From Branchinecta lynchi (lineage: Eukaryota > Arthropoda > Branchiopoda > Anostraca > Branchinectidae), in contig JAKZAP010000009.1 of NCBI GenBank assembly GCA_023053575.1, forward strand, positions 20,627,869 through 20,691,868: DNA of 64,000 nt, written 5' to 3'. Below the pieces are notes generated by a model. That model made no database searches. It had not been told where the DNA came from and saw only the letters and a program-made list of their open reading frames with translations. A program made the translations under genes and the position numbers. How positions within the stretch are numbered: position 1 is the first letter of the stretch; each line of letters begins with the position of its first letter. Positions 12,801 to 23,500 of the stretch are shown here, piece after piece.

Positions 12801-13149
12801 TATAGGAATGATGAAAGATGAATTAGGTGGACAGGTTATGACAGAATTTGTTGGATTACGATCAAAAGTATATGATTATTTAAAGAACAACCAAGACCCT
12901 TCAAAAGCTAGCAAAAAACTGAAAGGAATAAAAACCAATATAGTTAAAGATAAAATTACGATTCAAAACTATAAGGATGTACTGTTTGGTAAAACTGAAA
13001 ACCTTTCTGTGACCCAGTACAACTTAAGATCATACAAGCACAATATGATTCTAGAAGAACAGAATAAAAAAGCGTTAGATCCTAAGGATGATAAAGGGAT
13101 AGTAATAAGCGATAAAATACACACTTTACCTTTAGGTTATAAACATTAA
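9770..13149 (+). pseudogene. Polinton 1 protein-primed family B DNA polymerase, C-terminal half, interrupted and frameshifted
   Basis: Three pieces belong to one Polinton/Maverick-type PolB. 9770-10036 encodes the palm region with the signature VDLEYPKELHELH and a following YVVHHRNLEFYL. 12241-12734 resumes with FFKLMNNACFGKTMENV (the K..N..YG-type motif) and YMDTDS (catalytic motif C). A frame change near 12720 leads into 12740-13149, which carries the C-terminal hallmark MTEFVGLRSKVYDY and a terminal LPLGYKH. The exonuclease domain and motif A are missing on the left, where block B begins. A 2.2-kb insertion (10037-12240) separates pieces one and two. The gene cannot make a polymerase. In intact elements this enzyme replicates the transposon or virus genome by protein priming. 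Confidence 0.85.
10037..12240. mobile_element. 2.2-kb non-autonomous insertion in PolB, possibly Helentron-like
   Basis: PolB coding similarity stops near 10036 and resumes at 12241. The left edge starts GGCACTTGTACGAG (10039); the right edge is a perfect hairpin, TATGGCACTTGAG-TAAG-CTCAAGTGCCATA (12206-12235), sharing GGCACTTG with the left edge. No target duplication is obvious. The inside is C-rich and pyrimidine-rich with long internal repeats at roughly 370-420 bp spacing (ACCAAGTTTCATCC...CTCCAACTCCCCCC near 11400 and 11820) and ends in a GACAGACCGACTGACGGACAG stretch. A terminal hairpin and internal minisatellites are seen in Helentrons, but this identification is weak. The small ORFs inside have no domain content. 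Confidence 0.55.
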
Positions 13150-13350
13150 ATTCAAGTACCTACTTAAAAACTTCAAGTATCTACTTAAAAAATTTAAGTC
13201 CCTACTTAAAAAAATCAAGTACCCACTTAAAAAATTCAAGTACCTACTTAAAAAATTCAAGTACCTACTTCAAAACTTCAAGTACCCACTTCAAAAATTC
13301 AAGTACGTACTTAAACAATTCAAGTATATACTTAAAATACTCAAGTAAAT
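13150..13350. repeat. ~21-bp minisatellite, about nine copies, unit near-palindromic
   Basis: The unit is close to TTCAAGTACCTACTTAAAAAA. AAGTA..TACTT makes each unit an imperfect palindrome. The array lies between the stop of PolB and the next reading frame of Polinton 1. Copies vary mainly at the central CC. Confidence 0.85.
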
Positions 13351-13378
13351 CTTATAATGAAAAATTCTTCCTAAATAA

Positions 13379-13890
13379 ATGAATGGGGATCCGAAAGCTG
13401 ACCAGGATGCTATTAGTTTCAGATCTATGACTATTATTTTGAATCAATTTAAAGAAGAAATTACCGCACAACAAGTGGGGTCAAATCAGTATTTAGCGAA
13501 GATATCAACAGATTAACTTCGGTATATGATTCTCCTGATAATTGATTGGTAAGGATTAAAGATAAAGGGTTATTTGTAAAAGAAATAATTCGAGTTAATG
13601 AGAAAGAAATTGACGCTGGGAACAAATTGATAACAAATGTTCAAAACCCTAGAAACAAAAATGATGCTGTTAATTTAGCTACGTTAACTACGAATCTTTT
13701 AGATTATGACAAAAAGCTTCTTGGGCAACACACCCATAACAGTACAATTGAAGGAAAGATTGCTGACCAAAAAACCCGTATCGATAATATTGAAAGAGAA
13801 GTAGTAAATATTTTAAAAAGGCTTCTAGAGCTAAAACCTGTTGACAAACCATTCGTTACCAGAATAGAAAAAATGATGGCTGGTAAATAA
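13379..13890 (+). pseudogene. Polinton 1 coiled-coil / fibre-like protein, broken
   Basis: A frame opens at ATG 13379 (MNGDPKADQDAI) and stops near 13516; an overlapping frame resumes as a 114-residue reading (13546-13890). The gene therefore carries at least a frameshift and a stop near 13520-13545. The second part contains AGNKLITNVQNP...DAVNLATL, a motif style common in phage and viral tail-fibre proteins (GN.I.NV..P....DAVN), followed by a heptad-like helix (about residues 60-100). It lies between PolB and the pX-like gene in the same orientation, so a structural role in the Polinton capsid is plausible. This role is inference from motif style and position. Confidence 0.5.
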
Positions 13891-14113
13891 ATTTTATAAG
13901 ATAAATTAATTCCCTAATAAATAGTTGAAACAATGGAGTATACAGTTTATTTGTCAAAGCTTCAGAAAGGAAAGCTGAAGAAATATGCTGAAGAAATATT
14001 TTGTTGCTAAACAAAAATGTCAGATACGTGTTAGTTGTAGTAGACAAAATGAACGAGAACCAGTAAAGTTACTTTAAAATAAACGACAAATTAATAAAAT
14101 TGAAACATGTAAA

Positions 14114-14452
14114 ATGAATAATAAGGGCTGTGATATTGATGTATCATACAAACAGATGAAAGAAGCGATTCAAAAGGGTGGATTACTTCCTTTCCTAATA
14201 CCGTTAGCAATTACACTTGGTAAGGCAGCTTTAACAAGTGGTGCTGCTGCTTTGGGTACATTCGCTGGTAAGAAAATTGTGGATAAAATGATCAACACAG
14301 GTGGAGCGCTTAAACTTCCTGGAACACGAAAAGTTGTGGGTAATGGGGTACGTGGGAAGGAAACGGATTATGTCAACATAGGTGGAGCGCTTACACTTCC
14401 TGGAACACAAAGAGTAGTCGGTCATGGGGTACGTGGAAGGCCTAGGAAGTAA
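14114..14452 (+). CDS. Polinton 1 pX/pVI-like minor structural protein
   Basis: A 112-residue reading frame has a hydrophobic, glycine-containing segment GGLLPFLIPLAITLGKAAL at residues 22-40, followed by GAAALGTFAGKKIVDKM. This resembles the conserved hydrophobic part of adenovirus pX-type core proteins and Polinton/adintovirus membrane-active minor proteins. The C-terminal half is an internal tandem duplication of about 26 residues (GGAL.LPGT..VVG.GVRG twice), ending in a basic GRPRK tail. The frame is open and could be functional, though its neighbours are broken. It sits between the coiled-coil gene and the protease. Confidence 0.6.
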   Translation: MNNKGCDIDVSYKQMKEAIQKGGLLPFLIPLAITLGKAALTSGAAALGTFAGKKIVDKMINTGGALKLPGTRKVVGNGVRGKETDYVNIGGALTLPGTQRVVGHGVRGRPRK

Positions 14453-14514
14453 AAAAACGGGGACATAAAAAAAGAAGCAAAAGTAAAGTAGGACCTCTAA
14501 CCAATTTTGATACT

Positions 14515-14858
14515 ATGGATGCATTGGGGGATATACCACAGTTTAGAGGTGTTTTCTCTATAGATACGCTACCCAAACAGATAAATAGTATAGAATCTGG
14601 TGTCATTAATTATGATAAACTCGGAATGCCTGGAACTCACTGGGTTGCCTATTATAATCTACCTGAATGCCTCCATGTAGAATTTTTGATTCTTTCGTTA
14701 TTCCCCCAGGAAAAGAAATAATTAAATATCTAAGAACTTCAAAGAAAGAAATAGCTTATGAAAATCTTGCTGTTCAAAATATAGATGAATTAAACTGTGG
14801 ACTTCACTGTATTTCCTACATTAAGCGCAAAATGAAGTTGGTAGCTTTTCGTTTATAA
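14515..14858 (+). pseudogene. Polinton 1 adenain-like cysteine maturation protease, frameshifted and shortened
   Basis: The first frame contains MPGTHWVAYYN (about 14628-14660), with the catalytic His-Trp of the adenovirus protease / ULP1 clan. A second overlapping frame (from 14667) contains FDSFVIPPGKEIIKYL and then NCGLHCISYI (about 14790-14820), the block with the catalytic Cys in NCGxxC context. A frame change at about 14670-14690 separates them, so one protein cannot be made without a shift. The frame ends soon after the Cys block, about where such proteases end. In intact elements it cleaves capsid precursors. Confidence 0.8.
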
Positions 14859-14939
14859 AAATTGTTTTCTAATAAATGGAGATTTATTGTATGAAATGTA
14901 AAAAGAAAACTGATACTGAATCAATGTTTAATGCAGTGT

Positions 14940-16680
14940 CACAGTGTAAAACATGTTTCTAGCAAACCAAGCATCGGATGTTGTTCAACAGCATCTCATT
15001 CGATCCGGAAGAGCCTTCTTTATATTCTATTAAACTTTCAAGACGGTCAGTTTATATTTGTTGACTTTGCTTCGGAAGCCGCAACTTAAATACCAATATT
15101 TTCTTGATTCTGCCGCCATTTCGGCGGGTGAACAACATATTTCTAGCGAACCAAGCATCGGATGTTGTTCAACAGCATCTCATTCGATCCGGAAGAGCCT
15201 TCTTTATATTCTATTAAACTTTCAAGACGGTCAGTTTATATTTGTTGACTTTGCGTCGGAAGCCGCAACCTAACTCTCAAAATTTTCTTGATTCTGCCGC
15301 CATTTCGGCGGGTGAACAACATGTTTCTAGCGAACCAAGCATCGGATGTTGTTCAACAGCATCTCATTCGATCCGGAAGACCTTCTTTATAATCTATTAA
15401 ACTTTCAAGACGGTCAGTTTATATTTGCTGACTTTGCTTCGGAAGCCGCAACATAATTACCAATATTTTCTTGATTCTGCCGCCATTTTGGCGGGTGTAA
15501 AACATGTTTCTAGCAAACCAAGCATCGGATGTTGTTCAACAGCATCTCATTCGATCCGGAAGAGCCTTCTTTATATTCTATTAAACTTTCAAGACGGTCA
15601 GTTTATATTTGTTGACTTTGCTTCGGAAGCCGCAACTTAATTACCAATATTTTCTTGATTCTGCCGCCATTTTGGCGGGTGTAAAACATGTTTATAGCAA
15701 ACCAAGCATCGGATGTTGTTCAACAGCATCTCATTCGATCCGGAAGAGCCTTTTTTATATTCTATTAAACTTTCAAGACGGTCAGTTTATATTTGTGGAC
15801 TTTGCGTCGGAAGCCGCAACCTAACTTTCAAAATTTTCTTGATTCTGCCGCCATTTCGGCGGGTGAACAACATGTTTCTAGCGAACCAAGCATCGGATGT
15901 TGTTCAACAGCATCTCATTCGATCCGGAAGAGCCTTCTTTATATTCTATTAAACTTTCAAGACGGTCAGTTTATATTTGTGGACTTTGCGTCGGAAGCCG
16001 CAGCCTAACTCTCAAAATTTTCTTGATTCTGCCGCCATTTCGGCGGGTGAACAACATGTTTCTAGCGAACAAAGCATCGGATGTTGTTCAACAGCATCTC
16101 ATTCGATCCGGAAGAGCCTTCTTTATATTCTATTAAACTTTCAAGGCGGTCAGTTTATATTTGTTGACTTTGCGTCGGAAGCCGCAACCTAACTATCAAA
16201 ATTTTCTTGATTCTGCCGCCATTTTGTAGGGGAAGAATACAGATTTAGAGAACCGAATAACGGATCCTATCCGGCTATATCTCATTCGATGCGCGATATT
16301 GAGTTTAGTCTACCCAGAAATTTTAAAGACAATCAGCATCTAACTTTGGACTTGAATGTATAAACCGTTTCAGTTGCGGTTGCGGACTCTATTTTTGCGG
16401 TGCGGTTCAATTGAACCGCAAAAAAAATGCAAAAAGAGTAGCTTAAGTCGTAGCTTAATCAGCTATGCATAAATCTATTCGCATTAGCCAGCTTATTCTA
16501 TGCTATTATTTCCAAAGCGATCGGCCCATAACTTTGAACTGTATTGAAGGAACCGCAAATTATGCTAATTTTTTTAAATGCGGATTTCCCAGTAGCAAGG
16601 CGATTCTTACTTTAAATTTAGACGACGATCGGCCTATAACTTTAGACTCTTTAGCTTAAACATTATTGGTATTATCAATA
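14940..16680. repeat. 184-bp satellite, array 1
   Basis: About seven close copies with a 184-bp period (for example units starting 15425, 15609, 15793 and 15977), then two diverged units to about 16680. The unit includes GCGAACCAAGCATCGGATG, TTCAACAGCATCTCATTCGAT, a GATTCTGCCGCCATTT segment and AGCCGCAAC. Recurrent ORFs of 71 residues arise only because the unit is open in one frame for most of its length; they are not genes. Confidence 0.93.
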
Positions 16681-17100
16681 GTTTCTTGATTCTGTCGCCA
16701 GATTACTGGATGAACAAGACCAAAGGTGTCGATGGGATCCCAAAAATCTAATATTTGATTCAGACAATCGAGTCTTGTCTTCGCCAGATCCAGTCTTGGA
16801 CAGGCTAATTATCAGAGAAAACCAAGTTGAGATATACCTCTATAAACCATATCTATTTTGACGATACTGACCGGGACTTCCTGCCGATTTCCGAGCGAAC
16901 TACTAGCCCAGCGAACAAAAAAAATACAGAAACAAAACCAGCGAATCTCCTTATCCCTATAAAGAACATCTAATCAACTTTGAATAAAAGTTTGACTTAA
17001 AAAAAAATCCGGTTACAACCGGATTCCGGAAAAATTATATGTCCGGGTAAAAAAACATCGTCATAAACCGACTCAGCCTCCATTCTTACCCCTTAATCTG
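16681..17100. repeat. Low-information spacer with a dispersed GACCAAAGG..CGATGGGATCCCA repeat
   Basis: No gene seen. Positions about 16709-16800 (AAGACCAAAGGTGTCGATGGG, then CAGACAATCGAGTCTTGTC) recur at 50983-51070, with partial copies at about 45960 and 46230-46275. The rest is AT-rich and unremarkable. Confidence 0.6.
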
Positions 17101-17640
17101 TCATCTACTCGAACTTTTGCTTTTAACAAATTTTCCGGTTTTGGCCGGATTCCGGGCGAACTACTTGTCCGTCAAGAAAATGATTTTCACCATCGTCTTC
17201 ACCATGTCTTCCTACCCCTAAATCGAACATCTAATCAACTTCAAATAAAACTTTCACTTTTAACAAACTTTCCGGTTTTGGCCGGATTCCGGGCTAACTA
17301 CTCGTCCGATGACAAAATGATTTTCTCCATCGTGCTCAGCATGTCTTCTTACCCCATAATCGACTATCAAACTATCAACTCGAAATAAAACTTCTAATTT
17401 TAACAAACTTTCCGGTTTCGGCCGGATTCCGGGCGTACTACTTATCCTTCGAGAAAATGGTTTTCACCATCGTCTTCAGCATGTCTTCCTACCCCTAAAT
17501 CGAACATCTAATCAACTTCAAATAAAATTTTTACTTTTAACAAACTTTCCGGTTTTGGCCGGATTCCGGGCGAACTACTCGTCCGATGACAAAATAGTTT
17601 TCACCATCGTGCTCAGCATGTCTTCTTACCCCATAATCGA
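17101..17640. repeat. ~138-bp tandem repeat, about four copies
   Basis: CCGGTTTTGGCCGGATTCCG recurs at 17135, 17272, 17412 (one change) and 17549, a period of 137-140 bp. Units include CTTCAAATAAAACTTTCAC and CACCATCGT. A single unit is found again at about 49985-50110. Confidence 0.85.
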
Positions 17641-17689
17641 CTATCACATTAGCTGTTTCAAAATATTTTGTTTGCCCCTTAATTTAAAC

Positions 17690-17935
17690 CCCCTCCCCCA
17701 CCCCTAAATGTAGTGCTACATAGCCCATCTACGAACTTGACTGGTCCGACGACCCAACGAATCCTCACACCAAGTTTCATCAAAATATCTCACTCCCTTC
17801 GAGAGTTATCGTGCTTACAGACGGACGGACAGACGGACGGACGGACGGACGGACGGACGGACGGACGGACGGACAGACGGACAACTTTTGCGATGTCATA
17901 GGTATCCCTCCACTTACGTTTTGGGATCCCAAAAA
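17690..17935. repeat. Dispersed repeat with a (GGAC)n microsatellite
   Basis: The segment CACACCAAGTTTCATCAAAA ... GAGAGTTATCGTGC, then a GGAC tetranucleotide run (about 17821-17882), then TTTTGCGATGTCATAGGTAT and GTTTTGGGATCCCAAAAACT. A second copy at 50155-50355 has the same order but lacks the GGAC expansion, so the microsatellite grew inside an existing repeat. Confidence 0.85.
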
Positions 17936-20160
17936 CTTATATTGACCGAACCTGGTATCGGATTTTGTTCAACAGCATCTCATTCGATGGGGAACAGTCA
18001 GTTTAATGTTCTATTAAAATATGAAAACGATCAGTTATTATTTGTTGAGTTCAGAGATTAAACCGCAACTTAATTTTAATTATTTTCTTGATTCTGTTGC
18101 CAGATTAGTGGGTGAAAGACTTATATTGAGCGAACCTGGAATCGGATTTTGTTCAACAGCATCTCATTTGATGGGGAACAGTCAGTTTAATGTTCTATTA
18201 AAATATGAAGACGATCAGTTATTATGTGTTGACTTCAGAGATTAAACCGCAACTTAATTTTAATTATATTCATGATTCTATGGCCAGATTAGTGGGTGAA
18301 AGACTTATATTGAGCAAACCTGGTATCGGATTTTGTTCAACAGCATTTCATTCGATGGGGAACAGTCAGTTTAATGTTCTATTAAAATATGAATACGAAC
18401 AGTTATTATTTGTGGACTCCAGAATTTAAACCGCAACTTAATTTTAATTATTTTCTTGATTCTTTTGCAAGATTAGTGGGTGAAAGACTTATATTGAGCA
18501 AACCTGGTATCGGATTTTGTTCAACAGCATCTCATTCGATGGGGAACAGTCAGTTTAATGTTCTATTAAAATATGAATACGAACAGATATTATTTGTGGA
18601 CTCCAGAATTTAAACCGCAACTTAATTTTAATTATTTTCTTGATTCTTTTGCAAGATTAGTAGGTGAAAGACTCATATTGAGCGAACCTGGTATCGGATT
18701 TTGTTCAACAGCATCTCATTTGATTGGGAACAGTCAGTTTAATGTTCTATTAAAATATGAAGACGATCAGTTATTATTTGTTGACTTCAGAGATTAAACC
18801 GCAACTTAATTTTAATTATTTTCTTGATTCTATGGCCAGATTAGTGGGTGAAAGACTTATATTGAGCAAACCTGGTATCGGATTTTGTTCAACAGCATCT
18901 CATTCGATGGGGAACAGTCAGTTTAATGTTCTATTAAAATATGAATACGAACAGTTATTATTTGTGGACTCCAGAATTTAAACCGCAACTTAATTTTAAT
19001 TATTTTCTTGATTCTTTTGCAAGATTAGTAGGTGAAAGAATCATATTGAGCGAACCTGGTATCGGATTTTGTTCAACAGCATCTCATTCGATGGGGAACA
19101 GTCAGTTTAATGTTCTATTAAAATATGAAGACGATCAGTTATTATATGTTGACTTAAGAGATTAAACCGCAGCTTAATTTTAATTCTTATCTTGGTTCTG
19201 TCGCCAGATTAGTGGGTGAAAGACTTATATTGAGCGAACCTGGTATTGGATTTTGTTGAGCAGCATCTCATTCGATGGGGAACAGTCAGTTTAATGTTCT
19301 ATTAAAATATGAAGACGATCAGTTATTATTTGTTGACTTCAGAGATTAAACCGCAACCTAGTTTTAATTATTTTCTTGATTCTGTCGCCAGATTCGTGGC
19401 TGAAAGACTTATATTGAGCGAACCCGGTATGGATTTTGTTCAATAATATCTCATTCGATGGGGAACAGTCAGTTTAATGTTCTATTAAAATATGAAGACG
19501 ATCAGTTATTATTTGTTGACTTCAGAGACTGAACCGCAACTTCAAGTATTTTCTTGATTCTTACGCCAGATTACTGGGTGGAAAACTTAGATTGAGCGAA
19601 CCAGGTATCGGATTATGTTCAATAACACCTGATTCGATGGGGAATAGTCACCTTAATTTTCTATTAAAATATGAAGACGATCAGTTTATATTTATTGACT
19701 TTACATCGTAAACCGCAACAATAACTAATTTATTGATACTGTCACCATACTGCTGGCTAAAATACTTCTATCTAGCGAACCCGGTATCAGATTTTGTTCA
19801 GTAGCATTTAATTCAGTGGGGAATAGTTATTTTATTGTTCTATTAAAATATGAAAACGATCAGTTTATATTTGTTGACTTTACATCGTAAGTCGCAACAT
19901 AATAATCAATAGTTTCTTGACTCTGTCACCATAAAGCTGGCTAAAATACTTCTATCTAGAGAACTAGGTATCGGATTTTGTTCAATAACATCTCATTCGA
20001 TGAGGAATAGTTATTTTAATGATCCATTAAAATATGAAGACAATCAGTTTATAATTGTTTATTTTACATCCTCAGCCGCAACATATTTATGAATGGGGGA
20101 AATATTCTGGGGAAATAGCATTATCTAGCGAGCCGAGTGTCGAATCTTTTCTGTTAGATT
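17936..20160. repeat. 184-bp satellite, array 2
   Basis: About twelve units at a 184-bp period (for example 18021, 18205, 18389, 18573, 18757, 18941). The unit shares GCGAACC, TCGGAT.TTGTTCAACAGC, ATCTCATTCGATG and AACCGCAACT with array 1 but is a separate subfamily, with GGGGAACAGTCAGTTTAATG. Units decay towards the right end, where element copy A begins. Recurrent 74-residue ORFs are an effect of the repeat. Confidence 0.93.
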
Positions 20161-20206
20161 GGAAACCCTCTAGCACTGTCGAGAACTTCGTCACTGGATT
20201 AGTCAG

Positions 20207-20558
20207 GTAAGGCTATGTTCACTTTTTCGTGCTTTTTACATGGCTGGAATGGTGATGTTGCATGAAACCGCAATTCCGGGTGTTTTATTGTCAAGACAAG
20301 ACACTGGCAAAAATTTTAAGATTCCCGTTTCTCCATTAGTCTTTAGGAAGAACCGTCACATAATTGTAAATTATTTCTGCAAAATTGATCTTTTTTAGGC
20401 ATCAAATGTCGTTTGTTGATAAAAGTTATTAGCTTTGTATTAGCCGCAGTAAACTTTGTCTCAGCTATAATCTTTCGCTTTTAACATATTGGGAGTAAAT
20501 CCTTGTAGAACTTCTGAATTCAGACTTCATTTCTTCTTCTAATGTTAAGATTCTTTAG
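20207..20558 (+). other. Predicted 5'-leader intron of copy A
   Basis: Donor AGTCAG|GTAAGG at 20206/20207 and acceptor TTCTTTAG|GATG at 20558/20559 are matched by the same donor and acceptor in copy B (35689/35690 and 36363/36364). The acceptor lies one base before the start ATG, so the intron would place the promoter and first exon at the very 5' end of the element. Confidence 0.65.
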
Positions 20559-20559
20559 G

Positions 20560-23500
20560 ATGCCCAAATCAACTAACAAACAAACGACGATGCCTGCCTC
20601 CAAACCCCTGACGACCCTGCCTGCCCCCCAAGATGACCCTGCACAACTCCTAACGACCCTGCCTGCCCCCGGATTTCCTTCTGACATTCCCACGACCGTG
20701 CCTTCCGACACACCACCAACAAACCTGCCTGCCCCCGGAATTGTCAATAACCTCCCATCGAACCTGACTGCTGCCCTGCCTGAACCGGAAAACGACGCTG
20801 GAAAAGCAAAGGCCATCCGAGACCCCAAGATAGTTTACTGGAAGACGTGCCAATTTTGCCATCACTCGTTCGAATACCTCGAAAAGCATCTGGCGGAAAG
20901 AAGAACAAGTGCAGCAAAGATCCACAAGGCCAACCATGGTCAGCTGCACAAATCAAAGGGCTGGTAAACATCTCAAAACAGACAATGGAGACTAATCAGA
21001 AGTCGAAACAGTACTATTCGGCATTCAGGCTGAAAGCGGCGATAAGAGAGGCCAGAACTTTACACAAGCTCTGTACATCACTGTTTGAGCTTACCGGCGT
21101 CTTCTTCGACACCGCTGAAGTTGAAGACTGCAGAGTCCTTCTGCAAGACCAACCGGCAACAACATCTGGACAAAACGCAGCCCCATGTAGCTCTCCAGTT
21201 TCGACGTAGAGCTTTTTCTCGTCCATCAGCATCAGTCCATCCTCAGGCAACAACATCTGTGCCACAAGCATCGGAGCCTGCAGCGCCATCAGCAGCGCCA
21301 TCGCCGACGACACTAGCAGCAGCTTCCACCGACCAAGAGCCCGCTGTTCCTCCAAAGCAGATCGCCCGTCCCACAAAGAAAAGACCCGTTAGGGCAAGCC
21401 GGTCCGCGGCAAGAGTTGATTCGCCGGACCAAAACGATGTCCAAGATCTGAGTGCAGAATCAGAGGGATCACAGTACGATCCAGGCTCGGAACCATCAAC
21501 TAACGAAGAAAGTGACCATCAAATGCAAGAGCAATTTGAACACGTTCGCCAAGCCAGGGAGAGAAACTATAAGGATAAGCTGAGAATTGAAATGAACAAG
21601 CGGGGACTGTACCAAGAGTACAGCTTCGAAAAATGCAGGCCAGAAGAGCGTGTGGCCATGAGGCAAGGGGTCGAAATGATGAAAACCTTCAAAGCTTGGT
21701 CGGCCAAGTGCGGCGATGCTGCCTCTAAGCGGGTCAAAAACCCTCATGGCTGCGCACAGAAAGTTGTGTTTTTTGTCCTCGAAGGGACAAAATACAAATG
21801 GTCGAACTTGCAATCTGCCGTCCGTGCAGAGCGTTTTTTCGACCTCTGTGCCGAGGCTGGAATGCAGCCAAGTACTAGATCCAAGTACGTCAAAGCTTAC
21901 CAACGGTTCCTGAATTACGTTGGCAGCCGCGGGGTTGATGGCCCATGTAAAATTGCAGCTGACAACCTTGCCCAGGTTCTGAAGGCCCTCGACCATCTTG
22001 ACTCAAAGCATATCTCGCATGCAACTGCCCACAAACGAAAGCGAGAGAGAGAAAGGGCTTTCGACCCGGCAAACTTCACAACTGAAGACTACCGGCGAAT
22101 GAAAAAGAGGTAGAAACCTTCGTGGAGCCAGTACTACAACGACTCGCAAAAAACCGACTCATTGGGGACGACAGACAGGTCCTGACGGCCTACGTGTTAC
22201 TTCATCTCTCAGGAGTGGCGTTGGACGAACGCGAGGAGAAAATCTGCCAGCAATACCTCTCCTTCGTTCGTCCCTCCCTCGTAAACCATGGGGAGACCAG
22301 CCCATCCAACTTTCTTTTGAACGCGAATGGGAACAAGATTTAGAACGGTTCCCAGAATGTCAAACGCGTTCTGGAGAAAGTCTTCCCCAACCAGATGAGG
22401 CCAGGGCGACAATCAACCTGAATGGGTTTTGTTCCCCTGAATGGGAACAAGATTGAGAACGGTTCCCAGAATGTCAAACGCGTTCTGGAGAAAGTCTTCC
22501 CCAACCAGATGAGGCCAGGGCGACAATCAACCTGATAGCGACAATCAATGACCGCGACGAAAAATCGACAAGGGAGGAAAAGGAGATCATGGGAGATTAC
22601 CTCTGTCATACAGGTAAAATAAAATTCCTATGTTTCATTTTATCTTTCAGTTCATATTGATATCTGCCATGCTATCATCATGAATCGACCATTTCTGCTA
22701 TATATTATATTCATTCTGAAAGATAATGAAACCGGAAGTTCAAAACTGATATCATAAAACAAACTTAATGTAATTATCAACTTTTAAAGAAAATTCCTTC
22801 GATCGTCTAGTTTAAACCGAAAAGTCCATTAATTTATTCTGTTTTCTTTGGCAGAGAAGACAGCCAAAAATCATTACCATTATGAGCATTTCGAGAAGGT
22901 CGCGAAAGCTCGAGTGTGCATAGAGGGAACCACTTCACGAGCAACTGGAGTTCCCGTCGACCCAAACCTCCAGGAGACTGAGATCCACAAATCCAAGGCC
23001 TCTCCGATCGACGAAGCCCTCCGCAAGAGGATGGTCAATGACGTAAGTATTTCTGAAACGTTTATTCTAACCATTTCTTTCTAACTAGTTTTCAAACGTC
23101 ATGAAGTTGGAGCGGAACACCTGTTAGTGCGATGACTAACACTCTAATGCACTCTGTACTTCTAGTTTCCTAGTGACTAGATGACTATAAATTGAGCTGT
23201 GGTACTTTGGGTTGGTTTGTCGGCGAGAGATATGAATTCTCTGATTCCTGAAATCCGTCACTCCTCTCTACTGTTTTGTAGTTTAGAGTATTAGCGCCCG
23301 GCAATCCATTGCTCATGGTCGTGCGTGGACCGTAAACGGGCCAATCCCTTTCTGTGTGTTCAGCTTGCGGTAAGGCGTTCATCCATCTTAATAGAGGTTG
23401 AACAGCCATATTTGTTGGATGCCAGTCGACAAGCAGATACCTTTCTGTGCTGGTCTTCGTCTATCTAAAATATAGCAGAATCGACTTATTCAAAACATTA

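Noticed and set aside
15058..19165. Recurrent 71- and 74-residue open frames as a gene family
   Set aside because: They are the same satellite unit read in one frame; length equals the period and there is no domain or start context.
14940..20160. Regular direct repeats resembling a CRISPR array
   Set aside because: The whole 184-bp unit repeats without unique spacers, and the DNA is eukaryotic; this is satellite DNA.
20520..20971. Overlapping minus-strand frames opposite the N terminus of copy A
   Set aside because: Shadows of the Pro/Thr-rich coding strand.
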